From Sphingopyxis sp. OPL5 (lineage in GTDB: Bacteria; Pseudomonadota; Alphaproteobacteria; Sphingomonadales; Sphingomonadaceae), in contig NZ_CP060725.1 of NCBI RefSeq assembly GCF_003797775.2, forward strand, positions 2,908,001-2,972,000: a stretch of 64,000 nucleotides of DNA, read 5' to 3'. Every line of letters begins with the position of its first letter. Position 1 is the stretch's first letter. Positions 56,330 through 64,000 of this stretch are shown here, in pieces. The position numbers and the translations under genes are program-made. The notes beneath the pieces were generated by a model. That model made no database searches. It was not told where the DNA came from and worked only from the letters and a program-made list of their open reading frames with translations.

Positions 56330-58630
56330 TCAGCCGAAACGATTGTTCCGTGGGAAGCCGGTGGGCGGCATCCGCCCCGCCGCGCCGCGCGCTACCCGCC
56401 ACGGCGCCAGGTCGGTTTCGGTGCGCGTGCGCCCCGTATCGCCGCCCATCGCCCAGCTCAAACCGTCGGCAAAGGCAAAGGCGACCGCGTCGGACAGCCC
56501 GCCGTCGCGATAGCGTTGCAGCATCACGCCCTGGCCGCGCGCCATCACCGGCACTTCGGCGAGCGGGAAGACGACGAGCTTGCGGTTCTCGCCGACCACC
56601 GCGACGCTGTCGTCACCCGCGCCGATCGGCCGCACGACGCCGAGTTGCGCCTTGGGTTTGAGGTTGACGACGTTTCGGCCCTTGCGCGTCTCGGCGATGA
56701 TCTCGCCCATTTGCGCGACGAAACCGTGCCCGCTGGTCGAGGCGAGCAGCAGCCGGCCGTCGGCGCTCGCCGGGATCAGCGCGACGATGCGCGCGTCGGG
56801 ATCGATATCGACCATCAGCCGCAGCGGCTCGCCGAAGCCGCGCCCGCCGGGCAATTTGTCGGCGCCGATGGTATAGAAACGCCCGTCGCTCGCCGCGATC
56901 AGCAATTTGTCGGTGGTCTGCGCATGGACCGCAAAGGCGAGTTCGTCGCCTTCCTTGAACTTGAACTCGCCCCACTGGTCGGCCGCGACATGCGCGCGCT
57001 GGGCGCGGATCCAGCCGCGCTTCGACAGGATGACTGTCACCGGTTCCTTCTCGATCATCGCGTCGAGCGGGATATCGCGCGCCGGCGCCGCCTCGGCGAT
57101 CGTCGTGCGCCGCGCGCCGAGCAGGGTGTCGAGGCCATAGACGGCGCGCAATTTCTCCAGGTCCTTGCGCAGCCGCGTCTTCTGCCGCGCCGGACTCTCG
57201 ACCAGCTTCGTCAGCTCCTCGCGCTCGGCGGTCAAATCCGCCTGTTCGCGTTTCAGCTCCATTTCCTCAAGGCGGCGCAGCGAACGCAGCCGCATGTTGA
57301 GGATCGCCTCGGCCTGCCGGTCGGTCAGGATGAATTCGGCGATCATCACCGGCTTGGGCTCGTCCTCGGTGCGGATGATCTCGATGATCCGGTCGAGGTT
57401 CAAAAAGGCGATGATGTAGCCCGCGACCAGTTCGAGCCGGTCGTCGATCTTCGCGATGCGATGCTGCGCGCGGCGGACGAGCACGACGATCTGGTGCTGC
57501 AGCCATTCGGTGAGCAGTTGGTGCAGCCCCATCACCTTGGGCGTGCGCGTCGCGTCGAGCACGTTGAGGTTGAGCGCGAAGCGGCTTTCGAGATCGGTCA
57601 GCCGGTACAGGCTTTCCTTCAGCACATCGGGGTCGACGTTGCGGCTCTTGGGGACGAGGACGATGCGCAGGTCCTCGGCACTTTCGTCGCGGACGTCCTC
57701 GAGGATCGGCAGCTTCTTGTCGGCGATCAGCTGCGCGATCTGCTCGATCAGCTTGCCCTTGGCGACGCCATAGGGAATTTCGCTGATGACGAGCTGCCAG
57801 GTGCCGCCCGCCTGTTTCTCGATCCCCGTGTGTTCCCAGCCGCTCTCGGCCTTACCGGTCGAAAAGCGGGCGCGGACGCGAAAACCGCCGCGGCCGGTGG
57901 CATAGGCCTGCGCGATCGTTTCGGGGCTGTCGACGACGATGCCGCCGGTCGGGAAGTCGGGGCCCTTCACATGGTCGAGCAGTTCGGTCAGCTCGGCGCG
58001 CGGGTTCTCGATCAGCACCAGCGCCGCGTCGATCACCTCGGCTGCGTTGTGCGGCGGGATGTTCGTCGCCATGCCGACCGCGATCCCGCTCGCGCCATTG
58101 GCGAGCAGGTTCGGGAACAGCCCCGGCATGATCTCGGGCTCTTCATCTTCGCCATTATAGGTCGGCTTGAAATCGACGGTGCCCTCGTCGAGGCCCTGCA
58201 TCAGGTCGACGGCGACGCGGGTCAGCCGCGCTTCGGTGTAACGATAGGCCGCGGCATTATCGCCGTCGATATTGCCGAAATTGCCCTGGCCGTCGACGAG
58301 CGGATAGCGCAGCGAGAAATCCTGCGCGAGGCGGACCATCGCGTCATAGACCGCGGTGTCGCCGTGCGGATGGAATTTGCCGATGACGTCGCCGACGACG
58401 CGCGCCGATTTCTTGTAGCCCTGCGACGGGTCGAGCCGCATCGCGCGCATCGCCCACAGCAGCCGGCGGTGGACGGGCTTCAGCCCGTCGCGCAGGTCGG
58501 GCAGCGAGCGCGCGGTGATCGTCGACAACGCATAGACGAGGTAGCGCTCCGACAGCGCGCTGTCGAAGGGCGTGTCAGTCATTCCGGGAACGGGTGCGTT
58601 GCTATCGGGATCGTCGGTCGAATTCGCCAT
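56330..58630 (-). CDS. parC: DNA topoisomerase IV subunit A
   Basis: 766 residues. The catalytic tyrosine is Y131 ([10 protein letters not shown]). The quinolone-region segment is [15 protein letters not shown], with Thr92 and Asp96 at the positions of E. coli ParC Ser80 and Glu84. The C-terminal half is the beta-pinwheel DNA-wrapping domain. It decatenates chromosomes together with ParE (topoisomerase IV subunit B, not in this window). The start at 58630 is the nearest ATG before the conserved [15 protein letters not shown] block. Confidence 0.96.
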   Translation of the reverse strand: MANSTDDPDSNAPVPGMTDTPFDSALSERYLVYALSTITARSLPDLRDGLKPVHRRLLWAMRAMRLDPSQGYKKSARVVGDVIGKFHPHGDTAVYDAMVRLAQDFSLRYPLVDGQGNFGNIDGDNAAAYRYTEARLTRVAVDLMQGLDEGTVDFKPTYNGEDEEPEIMPGLFPNLLANGASGIAVGMATNIPPHNAAEVIDAALVLIENPRAELTELLDHVKGPDFPTGGIVVDSPETIAQAYATGRGGFRVRARFSTGKAESGWEHTGIEKQAGGTWQLVISEIPYGVAKGKLIEQIAQLIADKKLPILEDVRDESAEDLRIVLVPKSRNVDPDVLKESLYRLTDLESRFALNLNVLDATRTPKVMGLHQLLTEWLQHQIVVLVRRAQHRIAKIDDRLELVAGYIIAFLNLDRIIEIIRTEDEPKPVMIAEFILTDRQAEAILNMRLRSLRRLEEMELKREQADLTAEREELTKLVESPARQKTRLRKDLEKLRAVYGLDTLLGARRTTIAEAAPARDIPLDAMIEKEPVTVILSKRGWIRAQRAHVAADQWGEFKFKEGDELAFAVHAQTTDKLLIAASDGRFYTIGADKLPGGRGFGEPLRLMVDIDPDARIVALIPASADGRLLLASTSGHGFVAQMGEIIAETRKGRNVVNLKPKAQLGVVRPIGAGDDSVAVVGENRKLVVFPLAEVPVMARGQGVMLQRYRDGGLSDAVAFAFADGLSWAMGGDTGRTRTETDLAPWRVARGAAGRMPPTGFPRNNRFG

Positions 58631-58722
58631 GGTCGCGGCGCGATAGCAAGGCTGGCGCCACAAGGCAAAGGGGGTGTTGATGGCGGGCGGATGTTGGCGA
58701 AGGTGCCGCGTAGAAGAAGTTT

Positions 58723-58741
58723 ATTGCAAATGACTCGCAAT
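58723..58741. promoter_or_regulatory. Fur-box-like dyad upstream of the small gene / ferredoxin reductase pair
   Basis: ATTGCAAATGACTCGCAAT: five perfect outer base pairs (ATTGC/GCAAT) and a partly symmetric centre. It fits the alphaproteobacterial Fur pattern TGC-AAT-ATT-GCA reasonably well. It lies 40 bases upstream of the 58781 start and ends right where a TATAGA-like -10 begins. Confidence 0.55.
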
Positions 58742-58780
58742 ACCATATAGAGCCGGTGCATCGCCAGCGCCGGAGAGTTT

Positions 58781-59239
58781 ATGTACGCCTTTGTCGACCG
58801 CCCCGTGGACAGCCTGTGCAACGGCGGCCGCTTCCTGTTGTGGGCGATGCGCGGCTGGGTCGGGGCGGCGGAGCGGGGCAAATGCCCGCCACGCGCACTG
58901 CACCGCGGTTTTTCGGGGATGAATGCCAGAATGGCGCTGCCCGATTTCCACGTCGCGATGGCTATGCTGGCGAGCGACGGACGCGCAGGCCTGACGCTCG
59001 CGCCGATGGCCTGCGGCCGGATTGCTGAGGATGAGGCCATTCTCATCGGGCTGTGGCGCGACGCCGCGCGTGGTGACGCGGTGCGGCTGCGCGTCACTTT
59101 GACGTTGCTGGTCGCGCCCGATGTTGCCGCGCCGATCGCCAGGGCCATGACCAGCGCGGTCGCCGCGCTCGGTGCGGCGGGTTTCGACCTGTCGCCGCTT
59201 TCCGCCCCACCCCCCAAGACACATCAGGAATCCAAGTGA
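58781..59239 (+). CDS. Hypothetical protein, likely iron-regulated
   Basis: 152 residues. The opening MYAFVDRPVDSLCNGGRFLL followed by WAMRGWV is distinctive, then PDFHVAMAML and LAPMACGRIAEDEAILIGLW. I recall similar sphingomonad proteins but no named family. It is soluble. The stop overlaps the ATG of the ferredoxin reductase gene (TGATG), and a Fur-box-like dyad precedes it, so it is probably a partner in iron metabolism (inference). Confidence 0.75.
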   Translation: MYAFVDRPVDSLCNGGRFLLWAMRGWVGAAERGKCPPRALHRGFSGMNARMALPDFHVAMAMLASDGRAGLTLAPMACGRIAEDEAILIGLWRDAARGDAVRLRVTLTLLVAPDVAAPIARAMTSAVAALGAAGFDLSPLSAPPPKTHQESK

Positions 59240-60057
59240 TGAGCGACCGTATCGCCGCCGCGGCCAAGCTGGCCCCCTCCGCCTCGCTGACCGTCGAAGC
59301 GGTGCGCAGCGTCCGCCATTGGAACGACCACCTGTTCAGCTTCACGATCACCCGCCCGTCGAGCTTTCGTTTCCGTTCGGGCGAGTTCGTGATGATCGGC
59401 CTGCCGGGTGGCGAGGGGCGGCCGCTGCTGCGCGCTTACTCGATCGCCAGTCCCGCCTGGGCCGACGAACTGGAATTCCTGTCGATCAAGGTGCCGGACG
59501 GCCCGCTGACCTCGCGCCTCCAGTCGATCCGGCCCGGCGACCCCGTCTATCTCGGGCGCAAGCCGACGGGCACGCTGGTCGCCGACGCGCTGACCCCCGG
59601 TCGCCGCCTGTTCCTGCTGTCGACCGGCACCGGCCTCGCCCCCTTCCTCAGCCTCGCGCGCGATCCCGACATTTATGAGCGGTTCAACGAGATCGTGTTG
59701 GTCCATTGCGTGCGTCAGGTCGGCGACCTCGCGTTCCGCGACGACCTCGAAAGCCAGCTCGCCGGCGATCCGCTGGTGCAGGATCAGGCGTTGCTGCAAT
59801 TCCATTATCTGCCGACGGTGACGCGCGAGCCGTTCCGTACCACGGGGCGCATCGACGCGCTGATCGACGATGGCGCGCTGTTCAGCCATCCGCTGACCGG
59901 ACCGGCGGCGTTCGACCCGTCCAGCGACCGCATCATGATGTGCGGCAGCATGGCGATGATCCGCGACCTACAGGCGCGCTTCGAAGCGCTGGGCTTCAGG
60001 GAAGGCTCGAACGCCGCGCCGGGCGATTTCGTGATCGAACGCGCGTTCGTCGGCTAA
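59239..60057 (+). CDS. fpr: Ferredoxin--NADP reductase
   Basis: 272 residues. The FAD-binding RAYSIASP (about 64-71), the NADP-binding STGTGLAPFLS (about 133-143) and the VIERAFVG C-terminus are as in bacterial-type FNR. It moves electrons between NADPH and ferredoxin or flavodoxin. In iron-mobilising systems it reduces bacterioferritin-associated ferredoxin. ATG 59239 is preferred over GTG 59236. Confidence 0.94.
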   Translation: MSDRIAAAAKLAPSASLTVEAVRSVRHWNDHLFSFTITRPSSFRFRSGEFVMIGLPGGEGRPLLRAYSIASPAWADELEFLSIKVPDGPLTSRLQSIRPGDPVYLGRKPTGTLVADALTPGRRLFLLSTGTGLAPFLSLARDPDIYERFNEIVLVHCVRQVGDLAFRDDLESQLAGDPLVQDQALLQFHYLPTVTREPFRTTGRIDALIDDGALFSHPLTGPAAFDPSSDRIMMCGSMAMIRDLQARFEALGFREGSNAAPGDFVIERAFVG

Positions 60058-60063
60058 GGCGCG

Positions 60064-61182
60064 TCAGCAGTTGCCGGGGGTCTTGCCCTCCGAACGGCAA
60101 TTCGTTTCGTACCGCTGATAATCGGCGTCGGAGCCATAGCCGCTGCCCGATCCGCCCCCCGGCGGGGTCATCAGGCCCTGGATCAGCGCGCCCATCAACG
60201 CGGGGCCGCTGCCCCCGCCAATTCCCCGGCACCGGCCCTCGTCGGCGAATTGCAGACATTCGACCTTGTTGCCGTTCATGATCGCGCCGACCATGCTTTC
60301 ACGACCGTCGGCGTAGCTGAAATAGGCTTTGACGAACATCTTGCCGGTCGGCTTGTCGAGTTCGGTGTCGACCAGATCGACCGAGCCGCCGCGATATTTG
60401 TTCATCGCCCAATGGCGTGAATCCTCGCTGACCGCGCTTTCCAGGATCGGCTGATAACGTGCCTCGGCGCCGCGCGGCAAGGCCGCTTTCAATCGCTTGC
60501 GCTCGGCAATTTGCGCAAGCCGGTTCTGTTCGGCCAAAGCCTGCTCTTCGGCGCGGCGCGCGGCCATTTCGCGGTCGCGGACGACATAATCGACAATTTC
60601 GATCGCGGCACCCGTTGAGTTCGATTCCCATTTCTGAGCGGCTCCCGGCGCGCTTTTTCCCGCGAGTTCGAGGGACGCCGCGTTGCAGATGCCGACGCTG
60701 GTGCCGTTCACTTCGTCGACAAGCTGGCATCGGTCGCCCGTCCGCGTGCCCGAAACCGTGCCGTTGGCGGAGCGTCGCCCGTCGCTCATTCGCCAGGTAC
60801 CGCTGACGAGGTTGCTGTCGAACTCAAGTTCATAGCGGATCGTCCCGTGATAGGGCTTGCCGTTCAGCTTGAGCGCATCGCCAAGCAGATTGCCCAGGAC
60901 ATCGCCCCGCCGGTTGTTGCGTTGCTTCGGATATTCGACGCCTTCGAGCGATCCTTCATAGACGACCTTGCCGCGGAAATTCGGGTCGATCGAACTGCCC
61001 GCCGCGGGCATCCGCGCGACCCATTGTCCCGACGCATCCTTGCACAGCGTCGTCTTTTTCGCCTTGCCGCCCTCGACAATACTCGACACGCGGCACTCCT
61101 GCCCGGACTGCATCGCCTCGGCATCTGTGACGGTCAGCGACGCCATCAGCGTGACCGCGCAAAATATCGCCCCTTTAACCAT
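60064..61182 (-). CDS. Hypothetical secreted protein with cysteine-rich segments
   Basis: 372 residues. A signal peptide (MVKGAIFCAVTLMASL) ends near ADAEA at residue 23. The rest is a soluble domain with repeated disulfide-like cysteines (GQECRVSS, TLCKDASG, DRCQLVD, GICNAASL), an Ala/Glu/Arg coiled-coil segment (about 215-245) and a Gly/Ser-rich tail with terminal cysteines. GGGGGTG seven bases before the ATG sets the start. I do not recognise the family. Confidence 0.75.
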   Translation of the reverse strand: MVKGAIFCAVTLMASLTVTDAEAMQSGQECRVSSIVEGGKAKKTTLCKDASGQWVARMPAAGSSIDPNFRGKVVYEGSLEGVEYPKQRNNRRGDVLGNLLGDALKLNGKPYHGTIRYELEFDSNLVSGTWRMSDGRRSANGTVSGTRTGDRCQLVDEVNGTSVGICNAASLELAGKSAPGAAQKWESNSTGAAIEIVDYVVRDREMAARRAEEQALAEQNRLAQIAERKRLKAALPRGAEARYQPILESAVSEDSRHWAMNKYRGGSVDLVDTELDKPTGKMFVKAYFSYADGRESMVGAIMNGNKVECLQFADEGRCRGIGGGSGPALMGALIQGLMTPPGGGSGSGYGSDADYQRYETNCRSEGKTPGNC

Positions 61183-61298
61183 CCGAATCACCCCCACATG
61201 ACCGACCCTGGAAATGAGTATCACATCGTTCGAATGTTAAAAGTCGCCTTTGGTATCGCTCGGCCGGCAAGTTTGTGGACAAGCATATCTTGCGGGAT

Positions 61299-62708
61299 TC
61301 AAGGCTTGTCCGCGTAGGCCTTCACCAGATCGACCATATAGTCGCGCCCGACATAGAGCGATTTCACCTCGATCCGTTCGTTGAGGCCGTGGACGCCGTT
61401 GCCGTCGGGATCGCCCCAGATGCCGGGGATGCCATAGGTCGGGATGCCCGCCGCGCCGAGGAAGGTCGCGTCGGTATAGCCGTTCGCCATCGACGGGATC
61501 ACCTTCAGCCCCGGCCAATATTTGGCGACCAGCCTTTCCATCGGGCCGATGACCTTTGGGTCGAGCGGCGGCGCGGGCGGTGCGGGGCGCTTGGGCGGCA
61601 ACTGGGTTATGGCGACGCCGGGGTCGCCGATGACCTTCGCCAGTTCGTCCTTGATCGATTCGATACTGTGCCCGGGAAAGATGCGGCAGTTGATGTTCGC
61701 GCCCGCCCGCTGCGGCAGTGCGTTGGGGGCGTGACCACCGTCGAGCAAGGTCGCGACGCAGGTGGTGCGCAGGTTGCTGTGCAGGAACGGGTCCTTGTTG
61801 ACGATCGCCTCGGCCGCCCTGTCGGCCGGATCTTTCGCCAGCGCCACCATCGCCCGGCCGGTGTCGTCGCCGCGAACGGCGCCGGCCTCGGCAAAATAGC
61901 GCCGCGTGACGTCGGTCATCTCGACCGGAAAGTTATGCTCTTCAATCCTGGTCAGCGCGCGGGCGAGTTCGTAGATCGCATTGGCGGGCACCGGCGCCGA
62001 GCTGTGCCCGCCGGGGTTGCGCGTTTCGAGGCGGAAGTTGGCGAAGGTCTTTTCGCCGACCTGCACCGACTGGCCGATCACCCGGCCCTTGCCGTCGCTG
62101 TCGCCGCCGCCGCCTTCGTTGAGCGCGAATTCGGCGTCGATCAGGTCGCGCTTGTTGGCGGCGAGCCACTCGACCCCGTTGAACGCACCATTGCTTTCCT
62201 CGCCGCAAGTCAGCGCCATCTTGATCGTGCGTTTGGGCTTATAGCCCGCCTGCTGGAAGCGCATCAGCATGTCGACCCACACCGCGGCCTGCGACTTCAC
62301 GTCGAGCGTGCCGCGGCCATAGAAATAGCCATTCTCCTCGAACAGGGTGAAGGGGTCGCGCTCCCAATCCTCGCGCTTCGCCTCGACCACGTCGATGTGC
62401 GCCATCACCAGGATCGGCTTCGCGGTTTTCGAGGTCCCCGGATAGACGGCGACGAGGCCGCCTTCCTTCGGATGTTCGGGGGTGGCGAAAAGGGTGAGCT
62501 GGTCGCCCGGAAAACCCGCCGCCTTCATCCTTGTCGCCATGCGCTCGGCGGCGAGGGTGCAACTGCCCGACGACAGCGTCGTGTTGGTTTCGATCAGCTC
62601 CTTGAAAATCTCGCGAAAGGCGAGCTGGTCCGGGCGCGCCTCTTGCGCCGCGGCGGGCGTCGAGAGCGCGAGCGCCGACAGGACCGGCAGCCAGATTTTC
62701 TTGATCAT
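61299..62708 (-). CDS. Exported M20 family metallopeptidase
   Basis: 469 residues. The signal peptide is MIKKIWLPVLSALALSTPAA and the mature part is a typical two-domain M20 protein. Zinc-site elements are MAHIDVV (about 102), YGRGTLDVKS (about 132), TCGEESNG (about 169) and the late GIPTYGIPG (about 427). It probably cleaves dipeptides or acyl-amino acids in the periplasm. The start gives a full signal peptide. Confidence 0.93.
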   Translation of the reverse strand: MIKKIWLPVLSALALSTPAAAQEARPDQLAFREIFKELIETNTTLSSGSCTLAAERMATRMKAAGFPGDQLTLFATPEHPKEGGLVAVYPGTSKTAKPILVMAHIDVVEAKREDWERDPFTLFEENGYFYGRGTLDVKSQAAVWVDMLMRFQQAGYKPKRTIKMALTCGEESNGAFNGVEWLAANKRDLIDAEFALNEGGGGDSDGKGRVIGQSVQVGEKTFANFRLETRNPGGHSSAPVPANAIYELARALTRIEEHNFPVEMTDVTRRYFAEAGAVRGDDTGRAMVALAKDPADRAAEAIVNKDPFLHSNLRTTCVATLLDGGHAPNALPQRAGANINCRIFPGHSIESIKDELAKVIGDPGVAITQLPPKRPAPPAPPLDPKVIGPMERLVAKYWPGLKVIPSMANGYTDATFLGAAGIPTYGIPGIWGDPDGNGVHGLNERIEVKSLYVGRDYMVDLVKAYADKP

Positions 62709-62784
62709 CGAAATTCCCTTCGCATGCGAAGGGAGCAGAAAGCGCGAAGCCCCGCAAGGCCGATTGGCGGGCCGCCCGGGCCTT

Positions 62785-62828
62785 AAGGAGACAAAGTATA
62801 CGCACACACGCGTCCGGAATGTCTCCTT
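62785..62828. other. Inverted repeat flanking a short AT/GC-mixed loop upstream of the M20 gene
   Basis: AAGGAGACA (62785-62793) and TGTCTCCTT (62820-62828) are perfect inverses separated by 26 bases. They lie about 75 bases upstream of the M20 peptidase ATG. They could form a leader hairpin or a binding site; nothing in the flanks identifies which. Confidence 0.4.
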
Positions 62829-62971
62829 TGTCGCTTTAAGCGGTGGTGCGTTGGGGGAGCCGGGTGCGAAGGTGCAAGAGGCAGATGGCGCCGTCATCCG
62901 ACAGGGTAGATCATGGCGGGATTTATTAGGAAAGCGGTTTTTTGGGGGGGCGTCAGCGACGTGTCCTTGAT

Positions 62972-63103
62972 CCTCCCTGTCGCGCAGCGATGGGGAGGTG
63001 GCAGCGCGGAGCGCTGACGGAGGGGCGATAACGCACCGTCGCTGGCCCCTCCACCACTTGCTTCGCAAGCGGTCCCCCTCCCCATGGCTTCGCCACAGGG
63101 AGG
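62972..63103. repeat. Intergenic repeat, family D (paired CCTCCCTGTCGC / CACAGGGAGG arms)
   Basis: CCTCCCTGTCGCGCAGCGAT at the left and CCATGGCTTCGCCACAGGGAGG (last 20: ATGGCTTCGCCACAGGGAGG) at the right face each other. An inner GGAGGGGCGAT / GGCCCCTCC pair and a GCTTCGCAAGC hairpin lie between them. Similar elements are widespread in sphingomonad spacers (from memory). It fills the middle of the 513-base spacer before the PlsC-like gene. Confidence 0.75.
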
Positions 63104-63221
63104 ATTTTTGCGTCCGCTCCATGCCGATCCCGGTGTCGCGCCTATGGTCGCCCATCCCCTTGTTTCCCTTGCACGGCACTCCGCTTTCGCGCATCCCCGC
63201 CTTCAGGGAAGAGGAGCATAA

Positions 63222-63833
63222 GTGACCGAAATCGAGGATCATCCGCCCGGACTCGTGGCGCGCGCCGTGCGGCGTCTGTTGTTGCTGATGTACCGGATGC
63301 GCGGCTGGAAAGCGGTCGGCGAGGTGCCCGAACCGCGGCGTTTCATCATCATCGCCGCGCCGCACACCAGCAACTGGGATTTCGTCAACTTCCTCGGCCT
63401 GACCGCCGACCTGAAGGTCCGCGCGCATTTCATGGGCAAATTGTCGCTGTTCAAATGGCCGCTCGCGGGCTTCATGAAACAGATGGGCGGTATCCCGGTC
63501 GATCGCCACAATGCCAGCAACGCGGTGCAGCAGATGGTCGATGAATTCGCGCGCCGCGCCGAATTCATGCTGACGGTCGCGCCCGAGGGGACGCGCGGCA
63601 AGGCGAAGAAATGGCGCACCGGATTCTACCAGATCGCGATGGCGGCCAAGGTGCCGATGGTCGTCGGCATGATGGATTATGGCACCAAGACCGGCGGCCT
63701 CGGGCCGCTGATCTGGCCGACGGGCGACTTTCGCGCCGACATGATGAAGGTGCTGGAGGTCTATAAGAGCTGCATCCCGAAATTTCCGGAGCGTGCGGTC
63801 AAGTCGATCGACGATATCGTGGGGGCGGATTAG
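63222..63833 (+). CDS. Lysophospholipid acyltransferase-like (PlsC family) protein
   Basis: 203 residues. The acyltransferase signature is APHTSNWDF (about 46-54, with the HX4D-like pattern H48/D53), and a second block is APEGTRGKAKKW (about 119-130). It has an N-terminal amphipathic helix and probably acylates a lysophospholipid or glycerol-phosphate. Starts at GTG 63222 after GAGGAG. A DUF1295 gene follows 30 bases later. Confidence 0.88.
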   Translation: MTEIEDHPPGLVARAVRRLLLLMYRMRGWKAVGEVPEPRRFIIIAAPHTSNWDFVNFLGLTADLKVRAHFMGKLSLFKWPLAGFMKQMGGIPVDRHNASNAVQQMVDEFARRAEFMLTVAPEGTRGKAKKWRTGFYQIAMAAKVPMVVGMMDYGTKTGGLGPLIWPTGDFRADMMKVLEVYKSCIPKFPERAVKSIDDIVGAD

Positions 63834-63863
63834 GACCGGACGCAACAGGGGCAGGAGACGGCG

Positions 63864-64000
63864 ATGACGAGCGTGGGAATCGTGTTGGCGACCAATTTCT
63901 TCGGCCTGATCCTGGTCATCGGTGTGCTGTGGCTGATCGCGCTGTCGATCCGCGACGTGTCCTTCATTGATGCCTTTTGGGCTTTCGGCATGGTGCTGCT
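63864..64000 (+). CDS. DUF1295-type membrane protein, 5' end only
   Basis: About 45 N-terminal residues are visible: one hydrophobic helix (TNFFGLILVIGVLWLIALSI) followed by RDVSFIDAFWAFGMV, the opening of steroid-5-alpha-reductase-like DUF1295 proteins. AGGAGA lies eight bases before the ATG. The rest lies beyond the window. Confidence 0.72.
   Translation, partial: MTSVGIVLATNFFGLILVIGVLWLIALSIRDVSFIDAFWAFGMVL

Noticed and set aside
56330..58630. Fluoroquinolone resistance from ParC Thr92/Asp96
   Set aside because: These residues differ from E. coli but cannot be read as resistance mutations without knowing the wild-type residue in this lineage.
56252..58750. 832-codon plus-strand frame over parC
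   Set aside because: Antisense shadow of parC, full of His/Asp/Arg repeats typical of reversed GC-rich coding sequence.

Overview
The window looks like a chromosomal segment of a high-GC alphaproteobacterium of the order Sphingomonadales, most likely a Sphingopyxis-like member of the Sphingomonadaceae. This is inferred from the proteins, not from a marker gene. The clues are the bamD-recN-ligA order, a TonB-dependent receptor, a crtZ-type carotenoid hydroxylase, DUF5076 and DUF2946-like small proteins, and several families of intergenic palindromic repeats of the sphingomonad kind. No rRNA, tRNA, CRISPR array, prophage or insertion sequence was seen. Nearly all of the window is ordinary core chromosome, densely packed with many 1-11 base gene overlaps.

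Layout. 0-2 kb: a truncated metE on the minus strand behind a cobalamin riboswitch. 2.1-9.3 kb: a plus-strand run of a cyclophilin, bamD, recN, four small genes and ligA, coupled by overlapping stop/start codons from recN onward. 9.4-14.9 kb: two integral-membrane sterol-desaturase/fatty-acid-hydroxylase family enzymes flanking a DUF2946-like protein and a TonB receptor, then a Crp/Fnr regulator. 14.9-22.5 kb: phenylalanine hydroxylase; a minus-strand SDR / subclass B3 metallo-beta-lactamase / prmA operon; a soluble globin-coupled chemoreceptor; and a divergent Lrp-type regulator / alanine dehydrogenase pair with a 19-base dyad between them. 23.1-25.8 kb: sdhC-sdhD-sdhA without sdhB. 26.1-26.6 kb: a ParDE toxin-antitoxin module. 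27-31 kb: YggU, quinone reductase, leuD-leuC and crtZ.

31-40.3 kb is a long minus-strand run: a split scoA/scoB operon with a DUF5076 gene and an acid phosphatase between the subunits, a serine hydrolase, then a radical SAM protein, an epimerase, an acyltransferase and a GST. 40.3-50 kb: a LysR regulator, a universal stress protein, a HAD hydrolase, a cyclooxygenase-like heme peroxidase, DUF2855, DUF488, a VIT1-family protein, an SMP-30 protein, a 2OG-Fe(II) oxygenase and an aldehyde dehydrogenase. 50-54.6 kb: a folM/folB-like pair, a GNAT, a spacer with three direct repeats, and DUF1285 / Nudix / CCA-adding enzyme. 54.5-64 kb: a GGDEF-EAL protein, parC, a Fur-box-like site in front of a small gene and a ferredoxin-NADP reductase, a secreted hypothetical, an M20 peptidase, a PlsC-like acyltransferase and the start of a DUF1295 protein.

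The points most worth a second look are the cyclooxygenase-like peroxidase with its distal histidine position changed to Asp, the radical SAM / epimerase / acyltransferase run, the interrupted sco operon, the absence of sdhB, the chromosomal B3 beta-lactamase in the prmA operon, the two small genes between recN and ligA, and the repeat-bearing spacer before the DUF1285 gene.
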